64,000 nucleotides of DNA from Roseimaritima multifibrata (lineage in GTDB: Bacteria > Planctomycetota > Planctomycetia > Pirellulales > Pirellulaceae): the NCBI RefSeq assembly GCF_007741495.1, contig NZ_CP036262.1, forward strand, positions 6,820,001-6,884,000. Direction: 5' to 3'. The notes under the pieces are model-generated. The model was given only the letters and a program-made list of their open reading frames with translations. It was not told the origin of the DNA and searched no databases. The position numbers and the translations under genes are program-made. Of this stretch, positions 47,399 through 57,501 are shown piece after piece. Every line of letters starts with the position of its first letter. Position 1 is the stretch's first letter.

Positions 47399-48490
47399 TC
47401 AATCAGGCATCGTACCGCCGGTGCGGTGATACATCCGATTAAAGACCGCAGGATCGAATGGGTTTTCTACCGGTGGTAAACGCTGCGGCTGATTCGGATC
47501 GCTGGAAGCCGAGATCGCATGACTGGCCGTAGCATGGGCAGCGGCAACACGTGGCGGTCCATTAATATCGCTAACCAATGCTTGATTCGCCTGCGGGCGA
47601 TTGCGATTGGCCGCTTCGAAAACCCATTGTTGAAGTTGAGACAGAAGGCCCGCATCGGTCGCTCGCAGCGGAGGCAATTCCGCGCCGCCATGAGGCTGTG
47701 AAGCGCGGATCAACAGCGGGCTGGCAGCTGGTTGATCCTCATGCACCCACGTCAACAATTGCTGCAAATTTTCCATCGTCATCTGACTCGATGGCCGACC
47801 GGAACGTCCGAAATGATCCATTTGCCAGGTCGCCTCACTCCCGCCGCCATGACACCCCGCTTGACCACAACGATTGATCAACAGTGTTTGAATCCGAGCG
47901 GAATAGACGGTTACTAGCGAATGAGGTAATTCATTGGGATCGTCCAAAAGGTCTGATTCAGCAAGCGGCGGCTTCGTCGATTCGGCGGAATCGGTCACTC
48001 CCAAAGAAGGAGGCGAATCGCTTTTCTGGGACGCGTGCGCCATCAAAGCCTTCATTCCCTCCAATCGCCGATCGTTTGGAGCAAGCTTCCGCAAGGCAGC
48101 CAATTCTTCTTGAGCAATCTCAACCAAGCCCTGCTCAAGACACCATCGCAAATCTGAAAATCGAGCCGTCAAACTGTGCGGTTGCCGATGGGTAACGCGA
48201 TATTCATACAGCGTCTCAAGCGTCGGCCCCCAGCAGAGAATCTGATCCTGAGGCAAACGGATAGCGGTCTCGCTCCCCTGCTGAATTTGCACATAGGAGC
48301 CTTCTTGGACAGCCTGGCCGGGCAGCACATTCCCATTGCGCAGCAGGACGTATCCTTCCGGTGGCAGCGCTCCGGCAGGCGTAACAACCAACAACGTAAA
48401 AAGCAGCCCACCTATCAGTGCATAAAGCGAAAACCTGAAAGGGGAACCCGTCATCGGTTCAGGAAATAGGATCTTGTTTTTGAAGTTCAT
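47399..48490 (-). CDS. Exported protein with CxxxCH haem-like motif
   Basis: 363 residues from ATG 48490 (ATG 48454 is also possible and gives a cleaner signal peptide). After the membrane/signal segment ('LYALIGGLLFTLLVV') comes a small beta domain, then a helical stretch ('FSDLRWCLEQGLVEIAQEELAAL'), a linker, and 'LLINRCGQAGCHGGGSE' at about residue 210. CxxxCH is an unusual spacing for haem c and is seen in planctomycete cytochrome-like proteins. 'HEDQPAASPLLIRASQPHGGAELPPLR' resembles the region after the haem site in PSCyt1-type domains. Function unknown. Confidence 0.7.
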   Translation of the reverse strand: MNFKNKILFPEPMTGSPFRFSLYALIGGLLFTLLVVTPAGALPPEGYVLLRNGNVLPGQAVQEGSYVQIQQGSETAIRLPQDQILCWGPTLETLYEYRVTHRQPHSLTARFSDLRWCLEQGLVEIAQEELAALRKLAPNDRRLEGMKALMAHASQKSDSPPSLGVTDSAESTKPPLAESDLLDDPNELPHSLVTVYSARIQTLLINRCGQAGCHGGGSEATWQMDHFGRSGRPSSQMTMENLQQLLTWVHEDQPAASPLLIRASQPHGGAELPPLRATDAGLLSQLQQWVFEAANRNRPQANQALVSDINGPPRVAAAHATASHAISASSDPNQPQRLPPVENPFDPAVFNRMYHRTGGTMPD

Positions 48491-48615
48491 CGTGGCGGGA
48501 CGGTAGCCAACCAGCGACGTTCAAGTCAATAGAGAAATGTTCGATAAATCGACGGGCGAGCTAAAGCAGGGCCGGTTGTTAACGGCCGAAGCATAGTTTT
48601 CCGCAAGACGATTCA

Positions 48616-48990
48616 CTATCGACCGATGTAGTTCGTATACACCGGGATGAACAACGTGTTGTACGAAGGATACCGGGAGGTCATCGAAGGGGTGACGACC
48701 CCTGGTGGACGCGAGGGATGGTAGCCATGCCGAAGAGCCGTTTCGACTCGATTCATATACTGAATACGTTGATGGAAATGAAGAATTCGCTTCATTTCGG
48801 CATAGCTGGGAACCTGCGACTTCTGCTCTTCCGCGTAACTTTCGGGCGTCGGAGCTGCGAACAAGGTCGTATTTGGATCTTCTTCGACGATTGCTCCGAA
48901 AGGATCCTGAGCCGTTGCCGTCGATGCACTAATGAGAAGCGTGCCGGTAAGACACAGACAGGTCAAAAATGATTTCCATTGGGCAGACAT
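48616..48990 (-). CDS. Small exported protein, unknown
   Basis: 124 residues: signal peptide ending 'SASTATAQ' and a mature part rich in Pro, Tyr and His ('GYHPSRPPGVVTPSMTSRYP') without a recognised domain. It stands alone between two longer intergenic gaps. Reading-frame composition and the signal peptide support it as a real gene. Confidence 0.6.
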   Translation of the reverse strand: MSAQWKSFLTCLCLTGTLLISASTATAQDPFGAIVEEDPNTTLFAAPTPESYAEEQKSQVPSYAEMKRILHFHQRIQYMNRVETALRHGYHPSRPPGVVTPSMTSRYPSYNTLFIPVYTNYIGR

Positions 48991-49455
48991 TGGACGAATC
49001 CTTTCGATTCAGGTGGGAACACGTCCCGCTAGACTCAATGGCGGCGACGGAGCTTGCTATCCAGATTGTCGGCAGGGGGGCCCGTTGGACCATGATTCAA
49101 TTAAAGAGTCTGAGCAAAAGGAAATCGGCGAGCGTTCGATCACACCGGTTACGCGAACTGTAAGCCAATTTCCATAGGTGTCCCCGCTTCCACCAAGCGG
49201 ACACAACCCTAAAAATGCTCCCGACAGAAACTCCCAGTGGGCGGCAGGCCTTTTCTCGCCTATTTCATCCCATTTGCACTTACAAACGTTCCTCCCAGCC
49301 AGGTGTCGACGGGGATGAACAACCGTGAAAGAGCCGAAACAAGCGAGCACAAAGCTGGAGCAAACGGTCCGGCCAGCGGTCGAATAGACTCATTTCAGGA
49401 GTTTTCGCTGCGACAGACAAACACACGATCTAGGAGAGAGCCCTCCTCTTTAGCA
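48991..49455. other. Intergenic region upstream of tmRNA, no gene seen
   Basis: About 465 bp between the small exported gene and the tmRNA promoter. I find no convincing gene, repeat or RNA. Confidence 0.55.
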
Positions 49456-49483
49456 TTGCCCCCGTGGCACGGGAGGGTACAAT
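49456..49483 (+). promoter_or_regulatory. Promoter of tmRNA
   Basis: TTGCCC (49456-49461), 16-bp spacer, TACAAT (49478-49483); transcription would start about 10 nt before the mature 5' end, consistent with trimming by RNase P. Confidence 0.6.
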
Positions 49484-49499
49484 AGAGGTTAAGCGTTTC

Positions 49500-49872
<373 letters not shown>

Positions 49873-49877
49873 CTAGC

Positions 49878-49912
49878 AAAAGCCACTTGCACACCAGCAA
49901 GTGGCTTTTTTT
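49878..49912 (+). terminator. Rho-independent terminator of ssrA
   Basis: AAAAGCCACTTGC, a 6-nt loop, GCAAGTGGCTTTT and a T tract, a 13-bp perfect stem starting 5 nt after the mature 3' end. Confidence 0.95.
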
Positions 49913-50462
49913 ATGGACTTACGGCGATGGCTATTAATTTCGAAGCTCCTGAAGCTGAGCGGGTCCAATTAGAGGTCCAATTAGACGGACTTGTGGGTCC
50001 AATTAGACTTTAGTGGACAGCCCCTCGGAGGTCGCCATCGATATCTCTCACACTAAGATCACGCGACGACACAAACGCCAAAAATCGGGACCAAGCTCCC
50101 CCCCCAAAGGAGAACGGTTCTCCCTTCAAGGCAAGCGGTGGCATCCACATAGCTCACCAACGACCCCGCCGCAGCGGCTCTGCCAAGGCAATGCTTGGTT
50201 CCACCGAACAAGATAATGCGTCGGTGTGTGCAAATCCCCTTGAGACCCACAACCAAACGGTTTGTCTACTGTTGGCGGAAATGGAACAGTTGGAAATGCC
50301 TCTTACGCCCCTGTCGAAGCACTAAGTTTGGCTCGACCGCCAGCGTCACATACCCTGCGGGCTACGAATGATCGTTGGCCATCAATAGAAGATGGGGTCC
50401 AACTCTTCAGAGCTTCTCATCGCGATGCCTGAGCCCACAAGGCCAGCCCGAGAAAACCCGTT
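49913..50462. other. Intergenic region downstream of tmRNA
   Basis: 550 bp without a gene I accept. It holds three 12-bp direct repeats (separate entry), and nothing that looks like an integrase or transposase. Confidence 0.6.
49962..50007 (+). repeat. Three 12-bp direct repeats GGTCCAATTAGA
   Basis: Exact copies at 49962-49973, 49974-49985 (directly adjoining) and 49996-50007 (after a 10-bp gap), 90-135 bp behind the tmRNA 3' end. Confidence 0.9.
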
Positions 50463-53400
50463 TTAACGCCCCAGGAGAACGGGGATGTAGCCGTTATTGC
50501 TGGGGTAAGTCAGAATCATCCGCTGTCCGTCTGCAGAAAGCTGGATGCTTCGCGGCCCCCGCAATCCAGGACGTGGATGGTACAAGATCCCCAGCGGATG
50601 GCCGGTTGGAACGTGCCACGCCATAATCCGGCCATCGTTGTGCCCCGAGACCAAGACGCGGTCATCATGAAGAAAGCGGAGCGCCCAGACACTGGACAAC
50701 TTTCGGATATCCAACAATACCGCATCGGACTCCCGATCCCAAACTGTCAGACAGATGTCGTTTCCAGCGGCGATCAGACGTTGATCGTTACTGATCGCGA
50801 CAACATCGGGATCGGTCATCGCATGCCAGCGTTTAACCTGGCCCGATTCAATATTGACCTCTTGCAGCCGAGTATCCTCTTCATTTCCACAGATTAACGT
50901 TTGGTTCTGATCCGCGAAGACCACATTGGAATCGTTTGCAGTGGCAAACTTCGCGACCAACTGGTGACTAGCCCAGCGAGTATTCGACTTCCATACAGAC
51001 ACCTGCCCATCGCCAACGGCGGCCAGTCGACTACCGTCACTGGAAAGAGCCAAGTGTTTATGGATTGTTAGCGGCGACTTGAGTGTAGCCAGTGGCTGCC
51101 TCGTCCGCAGCGAAACGATCGCTACCTGCTTTGCACTTCCAAAGGCGACCAATCCATTCGCAGCGTCGAGAGAAAATGCCAACTGAGGAAAATTAACCGG
51201 GGCTTGGTTTCGCGGAAACGATACGGGTTCAGGCAAATTGTCCAATAGATATGCTGCTTCAAGTGGCACTTCCGATGCCAATTCACGGCCAGGGACCACG
51301 GCATCGCGATCCCACAATTGGACAGCCCCGTCGCTACCTGCAGTGACAAATCGAGACGATCCACCAGAGAACCAATCAAGCGCCAAGCGTGAATCGTCCT
51401 GATTGTGAGGATGCCACTGCGCCTGCACCTTCCCGTCGACAAGCCCACCTTGGGAACCGCTCAATCGAATAACCTGAACCCTTCCGTCTCCATACCCGGC
51501 GGTCACCCACATACCATCGGATGACGCGGCCAGTGATTTTGCGTAAGCGACACTAACATTAAAGGTTCCGCGCCGCGCTCCGGACTCTGGATCAAACACC
51601 GCCAACGAATCATGGTAGCGTTCGCCTACAACCAGCCATTGGCGATTTGACCCCGCCCAACACATCGCACGGATATTGGAAAATGGGTTGGTATCAATCG
51701 ATCGCATGCACTCTCCACTGGCGACATCCCATACATGAATGCCTTCGCGCGTCGGCACAAACAGCTCACGACTATCACCCGAGAACAGAAGGGACTCATG
51801 CCTCTGATCATTTTCAAAGCGGAATTTTTCGTTACCAAGCGCGTCGCCAACCCAAACACCACTGTAGCGTGCACCCGCCGCAATCGATTCACCGTTCGGC
51901 GACCACACGAGCGATTCAATTCCCGTGGAAACAATTTTTATTTCACGATCGCAAGTAGCTTGATCAACATCCCAAAACTTGAGGACTCCCGACGAAGATC
52001 CACTGACCACCTTAGTGCCATCAGGAGAAAACGCGACCGCGTGCACCGGTTTTCCATGACCACCCAATCGTCGTGGCTCGGTCGTCGATCCATCTAAACT
52101 TATCAGCGTCACGTTGCCATCCTCAAAAACACAGACGGCATGCGACTCGGTCGGCGAAATCGCGATCTCATGAACCGGCGAAGAAAATTCAACACGTTCG
52201 CGTGGCAACCGGTAGGATGCCGAGTGCAAAAAACGCAACAACGTTGAACTCTCGCCAGCTGGCAATGACTCGCGTTGGCGTAGCGATTCACCGGTGAGTT
52301 GAGCCAGTTGCACAAAATCGGCGGTTCGATAGGCCGACGTGGCAGAGAGCAATTGATTACTCTCAAGCAGGTCGCTGACCCGCCGCTCTCTCAGTTCAAT
52401 GGCCGTTTTAGCACGGCCGACTTCAATCACTTGCCAAATCGAAACGAAGCTAATCACGATCAGTGAAAAAAGCACCAGCGCAGCCGCCGAAATCGCAACA
52501 CGATGACGCTGAAAGGTTTTCCGAAGTTGGTAAATCCGCGATGGCGGACAGGCCAAGACTGCCTCGCCGCTCAAGAACCGTTGGATGTCATCAGCCAACT
52601 CGGATGCCGACTCATAACGACGACGACGGTCTTTTTCTAACGCCTTCATGATTAACCAATCGAGCTCGCCGCGAATCGTTTCGCACGGCATCGATCGATC
52701 GCCCCCTATCCGACGAGAGATCGTTGAGCCTTTCTTAGATTGCAATGTACTCACTGCGACACTAGGGAGTGATGGCTGGACATCGCGAATGATTCGTCGG
52801 ACTTCGTCAAAGCTAGCCGTCTTGAACGTCTTCCGTTCAAACGGCGGAACGCCGACGACCAACTCGTACAACAGCACCCCTAGTGAATAGACATCACTGC
52901 GAGTGTCGATATCGATCACCCCCATCTCCGCCTGTTCAGGGCTCATGTACATCGGCGTTCCCATCATCTGGGCGAATCCGGTGTAAATCGTGCTGTCAGT
53001 GAGTGGAAGATCGAGAGCCTTGGCTAACCCGAAATCGATCACCTTAGGAACCGCTTCATCATCGATTTCAGAGACCAAGATGTTCGATGGTTTTAGGTCG
53101 CGATGAATCACCCCTTTTTGATGTGCATGCTGAACTGCACGACAGACCTTGACGAATAAACGAAGAAGCTCGTCGGTACCCAATGAATGGGTAGCGACAT
53201 ATTTGGTGAGAGGTAAACCCTGAACCAATTCCATCACGAGGTAAGGTTGTCCAGCCGCCGTCGTGCCGCCATCAAAGATTTTTGCGATGTTGGGATGGTC
53301 CATCATCGCCAGCGCTTGTCGCTCGGCGGAAAACCGAGCCAGCGTGACTCTCGTGGCGATTCCGGCTCGAATCACCTTCAGTGCAACTTTGCGACGAACC

Positions 53401-53765
53401 GGTTGATCCTGCTGGGCCACGTACACCGTTCCCATGCCACCTTCGCCAATCAGCTCACAGATTTTGTAACGATCGATTTGGGGCAAATCGCGAACGTCAG
53501 TCGACTCCGGCCAAAATCCCGATCGGACCGATGCCCCCTGTGTCATCCCCTGTGTTTTGTCAGCCGCAAAGCAATCAACAACCTCATCTAAAACATTACA
53601 ATCCTCACGATCCAGCGCACTCAACAATTTCCGCACCGCAACCAGCATCGTTTCGTCGGATCCACACGCCCGTTCAACGAACCTATGTCGTTCTTCAAAA
53701 TCGTCAATCTCGATCGCCTGCATGAAAACAGACTTGATCGATTCGCTTGGCAATGAATCAGACAT
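50463..53765 (-). CDS. Serine/threonine protein kinase with WD40 repeats
   Basis: 1100 residues from ATG 53765. The kinase domain (about 97-390) has the Gly loop 'IGEGGMGTVYVA', the lysine in 'RRKVALKVIRAG', the catalytic loop 'HRDLKPSN' and 'DFGLAKAL'. One membrane helix ('VAISAAALVLFSLIVISFVS', about 430-450) separates it from an outer region made of WD40 units (e.g. 'HAVAFSPDGTKVVSGSSSGVLKFWD', 'VTAGSDGAVQLWDRD'). The cytoplasmic kinase is thus coupled to an extracytoplasmic propeller, a signal-receptor layout. The paired sigma factor gene lies 111 bp upstream on the same strand, as is typical of planctomycetes. Confidence 0.94.
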   Translation of the reverse strand: MSDSLPSESIKSVFMQAIEIDDFEERHRFVERACGSDETMLVAVRKLLSALDREDCNVLDEVVDCFAADKTQGMTQGASVRSGFWPESTDVRDLPQIDRYKICELIGEGGMGTVYVAQQDQPVRRKVALKVIRAGIATRVTLARFSAERQALAMMDHPNIAKIFDGGTTAAGQPYLVMELVQGLPLTKYVATHSLGTDELLRLFVKVCRAVQHAHQKGVIHRDLKPSNILVSEIDDEAVPKVIDFGLAKALDLPLTDSTIYTGFAQMMGTPMYMSPEQAEMGVIDIDTRSDVYSLGVLLYELVVGVPPFERKTFKTASFDEVRRIIRDVQPSLPSVAVSTLQSKKGSTISRRIGGDRSMPCETIRGELDWLIMKALEKDRRRRYESASELADDIQRFLSGEAVLACPPSRIYQLRKTFQRHRVAISAAALVLFSLIVISFVSIWQVIEVGRAKTAIELRERRVSDLLESNQLLSATSAYRTADFVQLAQLTGESLRQRESLPAGESSTLLRFLHSASYRLPRERVEFSSPVHEIAISPTESHAVCVFEDGNVTLISLDGSTTEPRRLGGHGKPVHAVAFSPDGTKVVSGSSSGVLKFWDVDQATCDREIKIVSTGIESLVWSPNGESIAAGARYSGVWVGDALGNEKFRFENDQRHESLLFSGDSRELFVPTREGIHVWDVASGECMRSIDTNPFSNIRAMCWAGSNRQWLVVGERYHDSLAVFDPESGARRGTFNVSVAYAKSLAASSDGMWVTAGYGDGRVQVIRLSGSQGGLVDGKVQAQWHPHNQDDSRLALDWFSGGSSRFVTAGSDGAVQLWDRDAVVPGRELASEVPLEAAYLLDNLPEPVSFPRNQAPVNFPQLAFSLDAANGLVAFGSAKQVAIVSLRTRQPLATLKSPLTIHKHLALSSDGSRLAAVGDGQVSVWKSNTRWASHQLVAKFATANDSNVVFADQNQTLICGNEEDTRLQEVNIESGQVKRWHAMTDPDVVAISNDQRLIAAGNDICLTVWDRESDAVLLDIRKLSSVWALRFLHDDRVLVSGHNDGRIMAWHVPTGHPLGILYHPRPGLRGPRSIQLSADGQRMILTYPSNNGYIPVLLGR

Positions 53766-53876
53766 TGGCGACAGGTGGAACTTTCTCGCGGCATGCAATT
53801 TTTAGCCGCTCTAAAAAGTTAGGCGACCACAGACTCTCATGCGAAAAATGCAGCGACATCGTTCGCTGATTTTTGT

Positions 53877-54431
53877 TTATTTTTCCCAGCGAACGGCGAA
53901 CCAAGTCCGGGCAAACTGCCAATTTTTGTAAGCCGTGCTGCGCGACATCCCCAACAATTCACCAGCCTCAGTGATCGACAATCCCGCAAAGACGCGAAGT
54001 TTGACCAGGTTTGCCGAGTCGTTGTCGACCGCGACCAATCGCTGAAGCCCATCGTCCAGATCTAGCAGCAGATCGGTTGCATGTCTTGACTCGTCCGCCA
54101 ATTCGCCTAACTCGACGCGCCGATAATGTCCACCACGCTTTTGACTACCGCGGGCACGAGCGGCGTCAATCAAAATGCGCCGCATCGCTTCAGCAGCCGC
54201 CGCGAAGAAGTGCCCTCGACTGTCGAACTTCTGCAGTCGACCACCCGACACCAATCGAAGATAGGCCTCGTTCACAAGTGCAGTTGGTTGAAGCGTCCGC
54301 TCACAATATTCATCAGCAAACTGGAGTTCAGCGATCGAACGCAACTCCTTATACACCGAGCGCAGCAGACCCTCCGATGCTCCCGCATCGCCCAAACGTA
54401 ACTTGCATAACAATTCAGTGACTTCACCCAT
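53877..54431 (-). CDS. ECF-subfamily sigma factor paired with the kinase
   Basis: 184 residues: a planctomycete-type ECF sigma factor. Region 2 covers 'LLRSVYKELRSIAELQFADE' and 'TALVNEAYLRLVSGGRLQKFDSRGHFFAAAAEAMRRILIDAARARG'; region 4 has 'LRVFAGLSITEAGELLGMSRSTAYKNWQFAR'. It is read toward the Ser/Thr kinase gene, which presumably phosphorylates it or a regulator to control its activity (known for planctomycete ECF-kinase pairs, inferred here). ATG 54431. Confidence 0.9.
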   Translation of the reverse strand: MGEVTELLCKLRLGDAGASEGLLRSVYKELRSIAELQFADEYCERTLQPTALVNEAYLRLVSGGRLQKFDSRGHFFAAAAEAMRRILIDAARARGSQKRGGHYRRVELGELADESRHATDLLLDLDDGLQRLVAVDNDSANLVKLRVFAGLSITEAGELLGMSRSTAYKNWQFARTWFAVRWEK

Positions 54432-54980
54432 TCGCTCAGTCTAACCAAGAGCCCCCCGACTGACGAGCAAGTTTTTCAATAAATTGGAAAGGAGCGTCCA
54501 ACGCCGGGGATCCGTCCGCAACTAGATTCGCTTATTCCATTGAACGCTCAGGCCAGCGTCGAAGCAGGGAAACCGACTAGCCTTGCCATAGTAAGATCAG
54601 CCTAGATGTATATAAACCTGCAATTTCATTGCTTCCCATGCTTTGGATGCTACACTCGGCGTCGGTATTTCTTACTGATCTCTGATAAACTGACAGCATA
54701 CTTTAACGCCATCATGAACGTCGCAGGCTGCGACGTTAAATTCAGATACGGCTCGAAACAAGCCCCCCGTCCGGAATGCCAATAACGACTAAGCAGAGAA
54801 ATCCTCGCCTCCCTAAGTTCGGAAATGACGTGGACCTGTGAATGGTTCAACTGGTTCGATCTGTTGCCAATCCCGTGTGACCGGTTCCCCCCTGAGTTTG
54901 AACCAGAGGTTGGCAAGACTTGCAGCACGCTTCCCCAAGCCCAAACCTCGGCGTGTTACCCGCTTTCTTTGCGACCACCG
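54432..54980. other. Intergenic region, no gene seen
   Basis: About 550 bp between the divergent sigma-factor and phosphoesterase genes. No convincing coding region; the gene fragment that follows is annotated separately. Confidence 0.55.
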
Positions 54981-55076
54981 TTAACTCTGTTCGGAAGACT
55001 GTCGTTGTCGATCGGATCCTCCGTTTTCTCTCACTGCTGGCAATCGTGATCGGTCAGGAACGTATCGGCGACCAGT
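54981..55076 (+). pseudogene. Decayed N-terminal fragment of a paralogue of the 59.1-kb gene
   Basis: GTTCGGAAGACTGTCGTTGTCGATCGGATCCTCCGTTTTCTCTCACTGC-type sequence here matches the start of the gene at 59135 (GTTCGGAAGACTGTCCTTGT and on) over about 70 bp with few differences. It still reads V-D-R-I-L-R-F-L-S-L-L-A-I-V-I-G, then diverges and hits TGA at 55076-55078. Confidence 0.75.
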
Positions 55077-55263
55077 GACGCATGGAGCAATTATCGACGG
55101 CCTGAGCGCATGCAATGAAACGCAAGCCTGCGACCGCACGGATGAAACAGGACCAAATGGAAGATGGCTGTTGCGAAATCTGACGCTTCGATTGAGGTAT
55201 CATATAATTCCTATCCACCGATCCTTGACTCCCCACCGATCCTCGCCAGCAGTTACCCCCACC

Positions 55264-57387
55264 ATGACAAAAGCTCATTCGGCTGCCGCAGCCAGATCAC
55301 GACGTTTCTCACCCGCTGCTTTCGCCTGGACCGTTTGCTGCATCACTGCGTTCGCTTGCGTCGCCACGTCGATCGCCTTTGCTCAGCAACAAGATACTGA
55401 GAAACGGGGCGCTGCTAATGCCGAAGCCGTCATCCTTTCGCGTGGGCCATACCTACAACTCTCCACGCCGACATCGATTTCGATTTTGTGGCGGACCACT
55501 GAAGCGACGAAGCCAGTGGTACGGTTTGGAACGCATCCCGATCAACTCGACCAAAGCGTCCCCCTGTCTTCTATCTTAATCCGTAGTGCACCTGCAGCGG
55601 GGACGGAGCCAACGGAGCCGCTGCCTACCGAAACGGTTAGCGATGCGACTCCAGCGTTGCACTCGGCACCCGCGGGAACGGTTCAATATGAAGCCCTCCT
55701 TTCCGATCTGCAGCCGGCGACAAAATACTATTACGCCGTTTTCGATGGTTCGACAACACTGGCCAGTGGTGCTGAGTTCTGCTTCCGAACCCATCCTAAA
55801 CCCAGCACCATCGAACCTGTACGTATTTGGGTGCTTGGTGATTCAGGAACTGGCGACTCCCGCCAAGCCGCCGTCTACAAAGCCATGCAGGACTACGTTA
55901 CCAAGCAAGATCGTCCACTCGATTTGTTTCTACACGTCGGCGATATGGCATATCCCTCGGGAACCGACGCTGAATTCCAACGCAACTTTTTCGATGTCTA
56001 TCGATCCACGTTACAGAGCACCGTGTGCTGGGCTGCGATGGGCAACCATGAGGGCAAAACATCCAAAGGGCTACTGGGGATTGGACCGTACTACGATGCG
56101 TACCGCTGCCCCACTCGCGGCGAAGCTGGCGGACTGGCTTCGGCCAGTGAAGCGTACTATTCGTTTGATTATGCCAACATTCACTTTATTTGTCTCGACT
56201 CCCATGATCTCGATCGCGCACCAACGGGCGTGATGTCGCAGTGGTTGCGAGCCGACCTGGAAGCCACCAAACAAGACTGGATTATCGCTTTTTGGCATCA
56301 CCCTCCCTATACCAAAGGCTCGCACGACAGTGACAAGGAAGGGGCTCTGATTGAAATGCGCGAATTGATCATGCCGGTACTAGAAGCCGGCGGCGTCGAC
56401 CTGGTGCTCACCGGACACTCGCACATTTACGAGCGATCGATGCTTATTGACGGTGCCTACCAAACACCCACGACGGCGACCGGAGTGGTTCTGGATGACG
56501 GCGACGGGGATCCTCAGGGGGACGGCGCGTACCGCAAGAGCAAAGGACTGCACGCTCACCAGGGAACCGTACAAGTTGTCGCGGGCCACGGAGGTGCAAA
56601 AACTTCGCGTCAGGGAACATCGCCGGTGATGAAACGTGTGATCGTGGAAAATGGTTCAACGATCCTGGATGTTGAAGGGGATACTTTGACCGGCGTGATG
56701 GTCGACCGCAATGGCGCAACGAGCGACCTGTTTAGCATCGTCAAACGAGGTTCGGTGACTCCGAAAATCGTAGTCATGCCACGCACACTTCCTCCCTTCA
56801 CCGTGGCTATCGACAAAGCGAAACGAAAGAAATCGGACGCAACTCCGTTCCCTAAAAACGCGACGCAATTGATCAATCCTCATGCAAAGTGGGATTATCT
56901 TGCAGGGAAACACGCGGCAGAAGACTGGACGGCCATCGCGGTGATTCCCGAAGAATCCGAAGGCTGGAAAACTGGCAAACCCGGCTTCGGTTACGGCGAC
57001 GGCGATGACGTCACCGAATTGAAAAAGATGAAAGACTCGTACACGGTCGTTTACGCAAGGATGGAGTTCGAACTAGCCCCCGGAGACAAAGAGAAAATAG
57101 CCGAGCTAGGCCTAGCGATCGCTTACGACGATGGCTTTATCGCTTACATCAACGGAGAGGAAGTGCTACGTGTTGGTGTGAAAGATGGACGAGGCGCGAA
57201 TGCTGGCGACGTCAAAAGCCACGAAGCCGATGGGTACGAATACTTTCCATTACCAGACGCTACAAAGTTGCTCGTCGATGACGACAACATTCTCTCCGTC
57301 GAGGGACACAACGTCAGTCTCGGCAGCAGCGACTTTACGCTCGATCCCTATTTGTTGGCGGTACCGAAAAAGTTGAACGCACGCTAA
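55264..57387 (+). CDS. Purple-acid-phosphatase-like metallophosphoesterase, exported
   Basis: 707 residues from ATG 55264, preceding a signal peptide that ends 'ATSIAFAQQ'; the longer frame from 55075 has no support. A fibronectin-like N-terminal domain ('RGPYLQLSTPTSISILWRTT') precedes the catalytic domain with the five metal-binding blocks: 'LGDSGTGD', 'HVGDMAYPSG', 'GNHEG', 'FWHHPPY' and 'GHSHIYER'. The C-terminal 180 residues form a beta domain ('GLAIAYDDGFIAYINGEEVL'), perhaps a carbohydrate-binding module. It hydrolyses a phosphate ester or nucleotide outside the cytoplasm. A terminator follows the stop. Confidence 0.9.
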   Translation: MTKAHSAAAARSRRFSPAAFAWTVCCITAFACVATSIAFAQQQDTEKRGAANAEAVILSRGPYLQLSTPTSISILWRTTEATKPVVRFGTHPDQLDQSVPLSSILIRSAPAAGTEPTEPLPTETVSDATPALHSAPAGTVQYEALLSDLQPATKYYYAVFDGSTTLASGAEFCFRTHPKPSTIEPVRIWVLGDSGTGDSRQAAVYKAMQDYVTKQDRPLDLFLHVGDMAYPSGTDAEFQRNFFDVYRSTLQSTVCWAAMGNHEGKTSKGLLGIGPYYDAYRCPTRGEAGGLASASEAYYSFDYANIHFICLDSHDLDRAPTGVMSQWLRADLEATKQDWIIAFWHHPPYTKGSHDSDKEGALIEMRELIMPVLEAGGVDLVLTGHSHIYERSMLIDGAYQTPTTATGVVLDDGDGDPQGDGAYRKSKGLHAHQGTVQVVAGHGGAKTSRQGTSPVMKRVIVENGSTILDVEGDTLTGVMVDRNGATSDLFSIVKRGSVTPKIVVMPRTLPPFTVAIDKAKRKKSDATPFPKNATQLINPHAKWDYLAGKHAAEDWTAIAVIPEESEGWKTGKPGFGYGDGDDVTELKKMKDSYTVVYARMEFELAPGDKEKIAELGLAIAYDDGFIAYINGEEVLRVGVKDGRGANAGDVKSHEADGYEYFPLPDATKLLVDDDNILSVEGHNVSLGSSDFTLDPYLLAVPKKLNAR

Positions 57388-57414
57388 AGCGGCTGACGTT
57401 TGAGCAACCTTTAG

Positions 57415-57446
57415 CCTCTACGTCATTGGCGTAGGGGACTTTTTTC
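57415..57446 (+). terminator. Rho-independent terminator after the phosphatase gene
   Basis: CCTCTACG-TCATTGG-CGTAGGGG (8-bp stem) followed by ACTTTTTTC, 30 nt after the stop codon. Confidence 0.8.
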
Positions 57447-57501
57447 AAAAAAGCACTTACGGTTTCCGATCAACACGTCGTCCAAGAAAAAGAAACGCCC
57501 C

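Noticed and set aside
50013-50256. Short open frames downstream of tmRNA as an integrase remnant
   Set aside because: I could not see any integrase or transposase motif in either strand, so only the direct repeats are reported.
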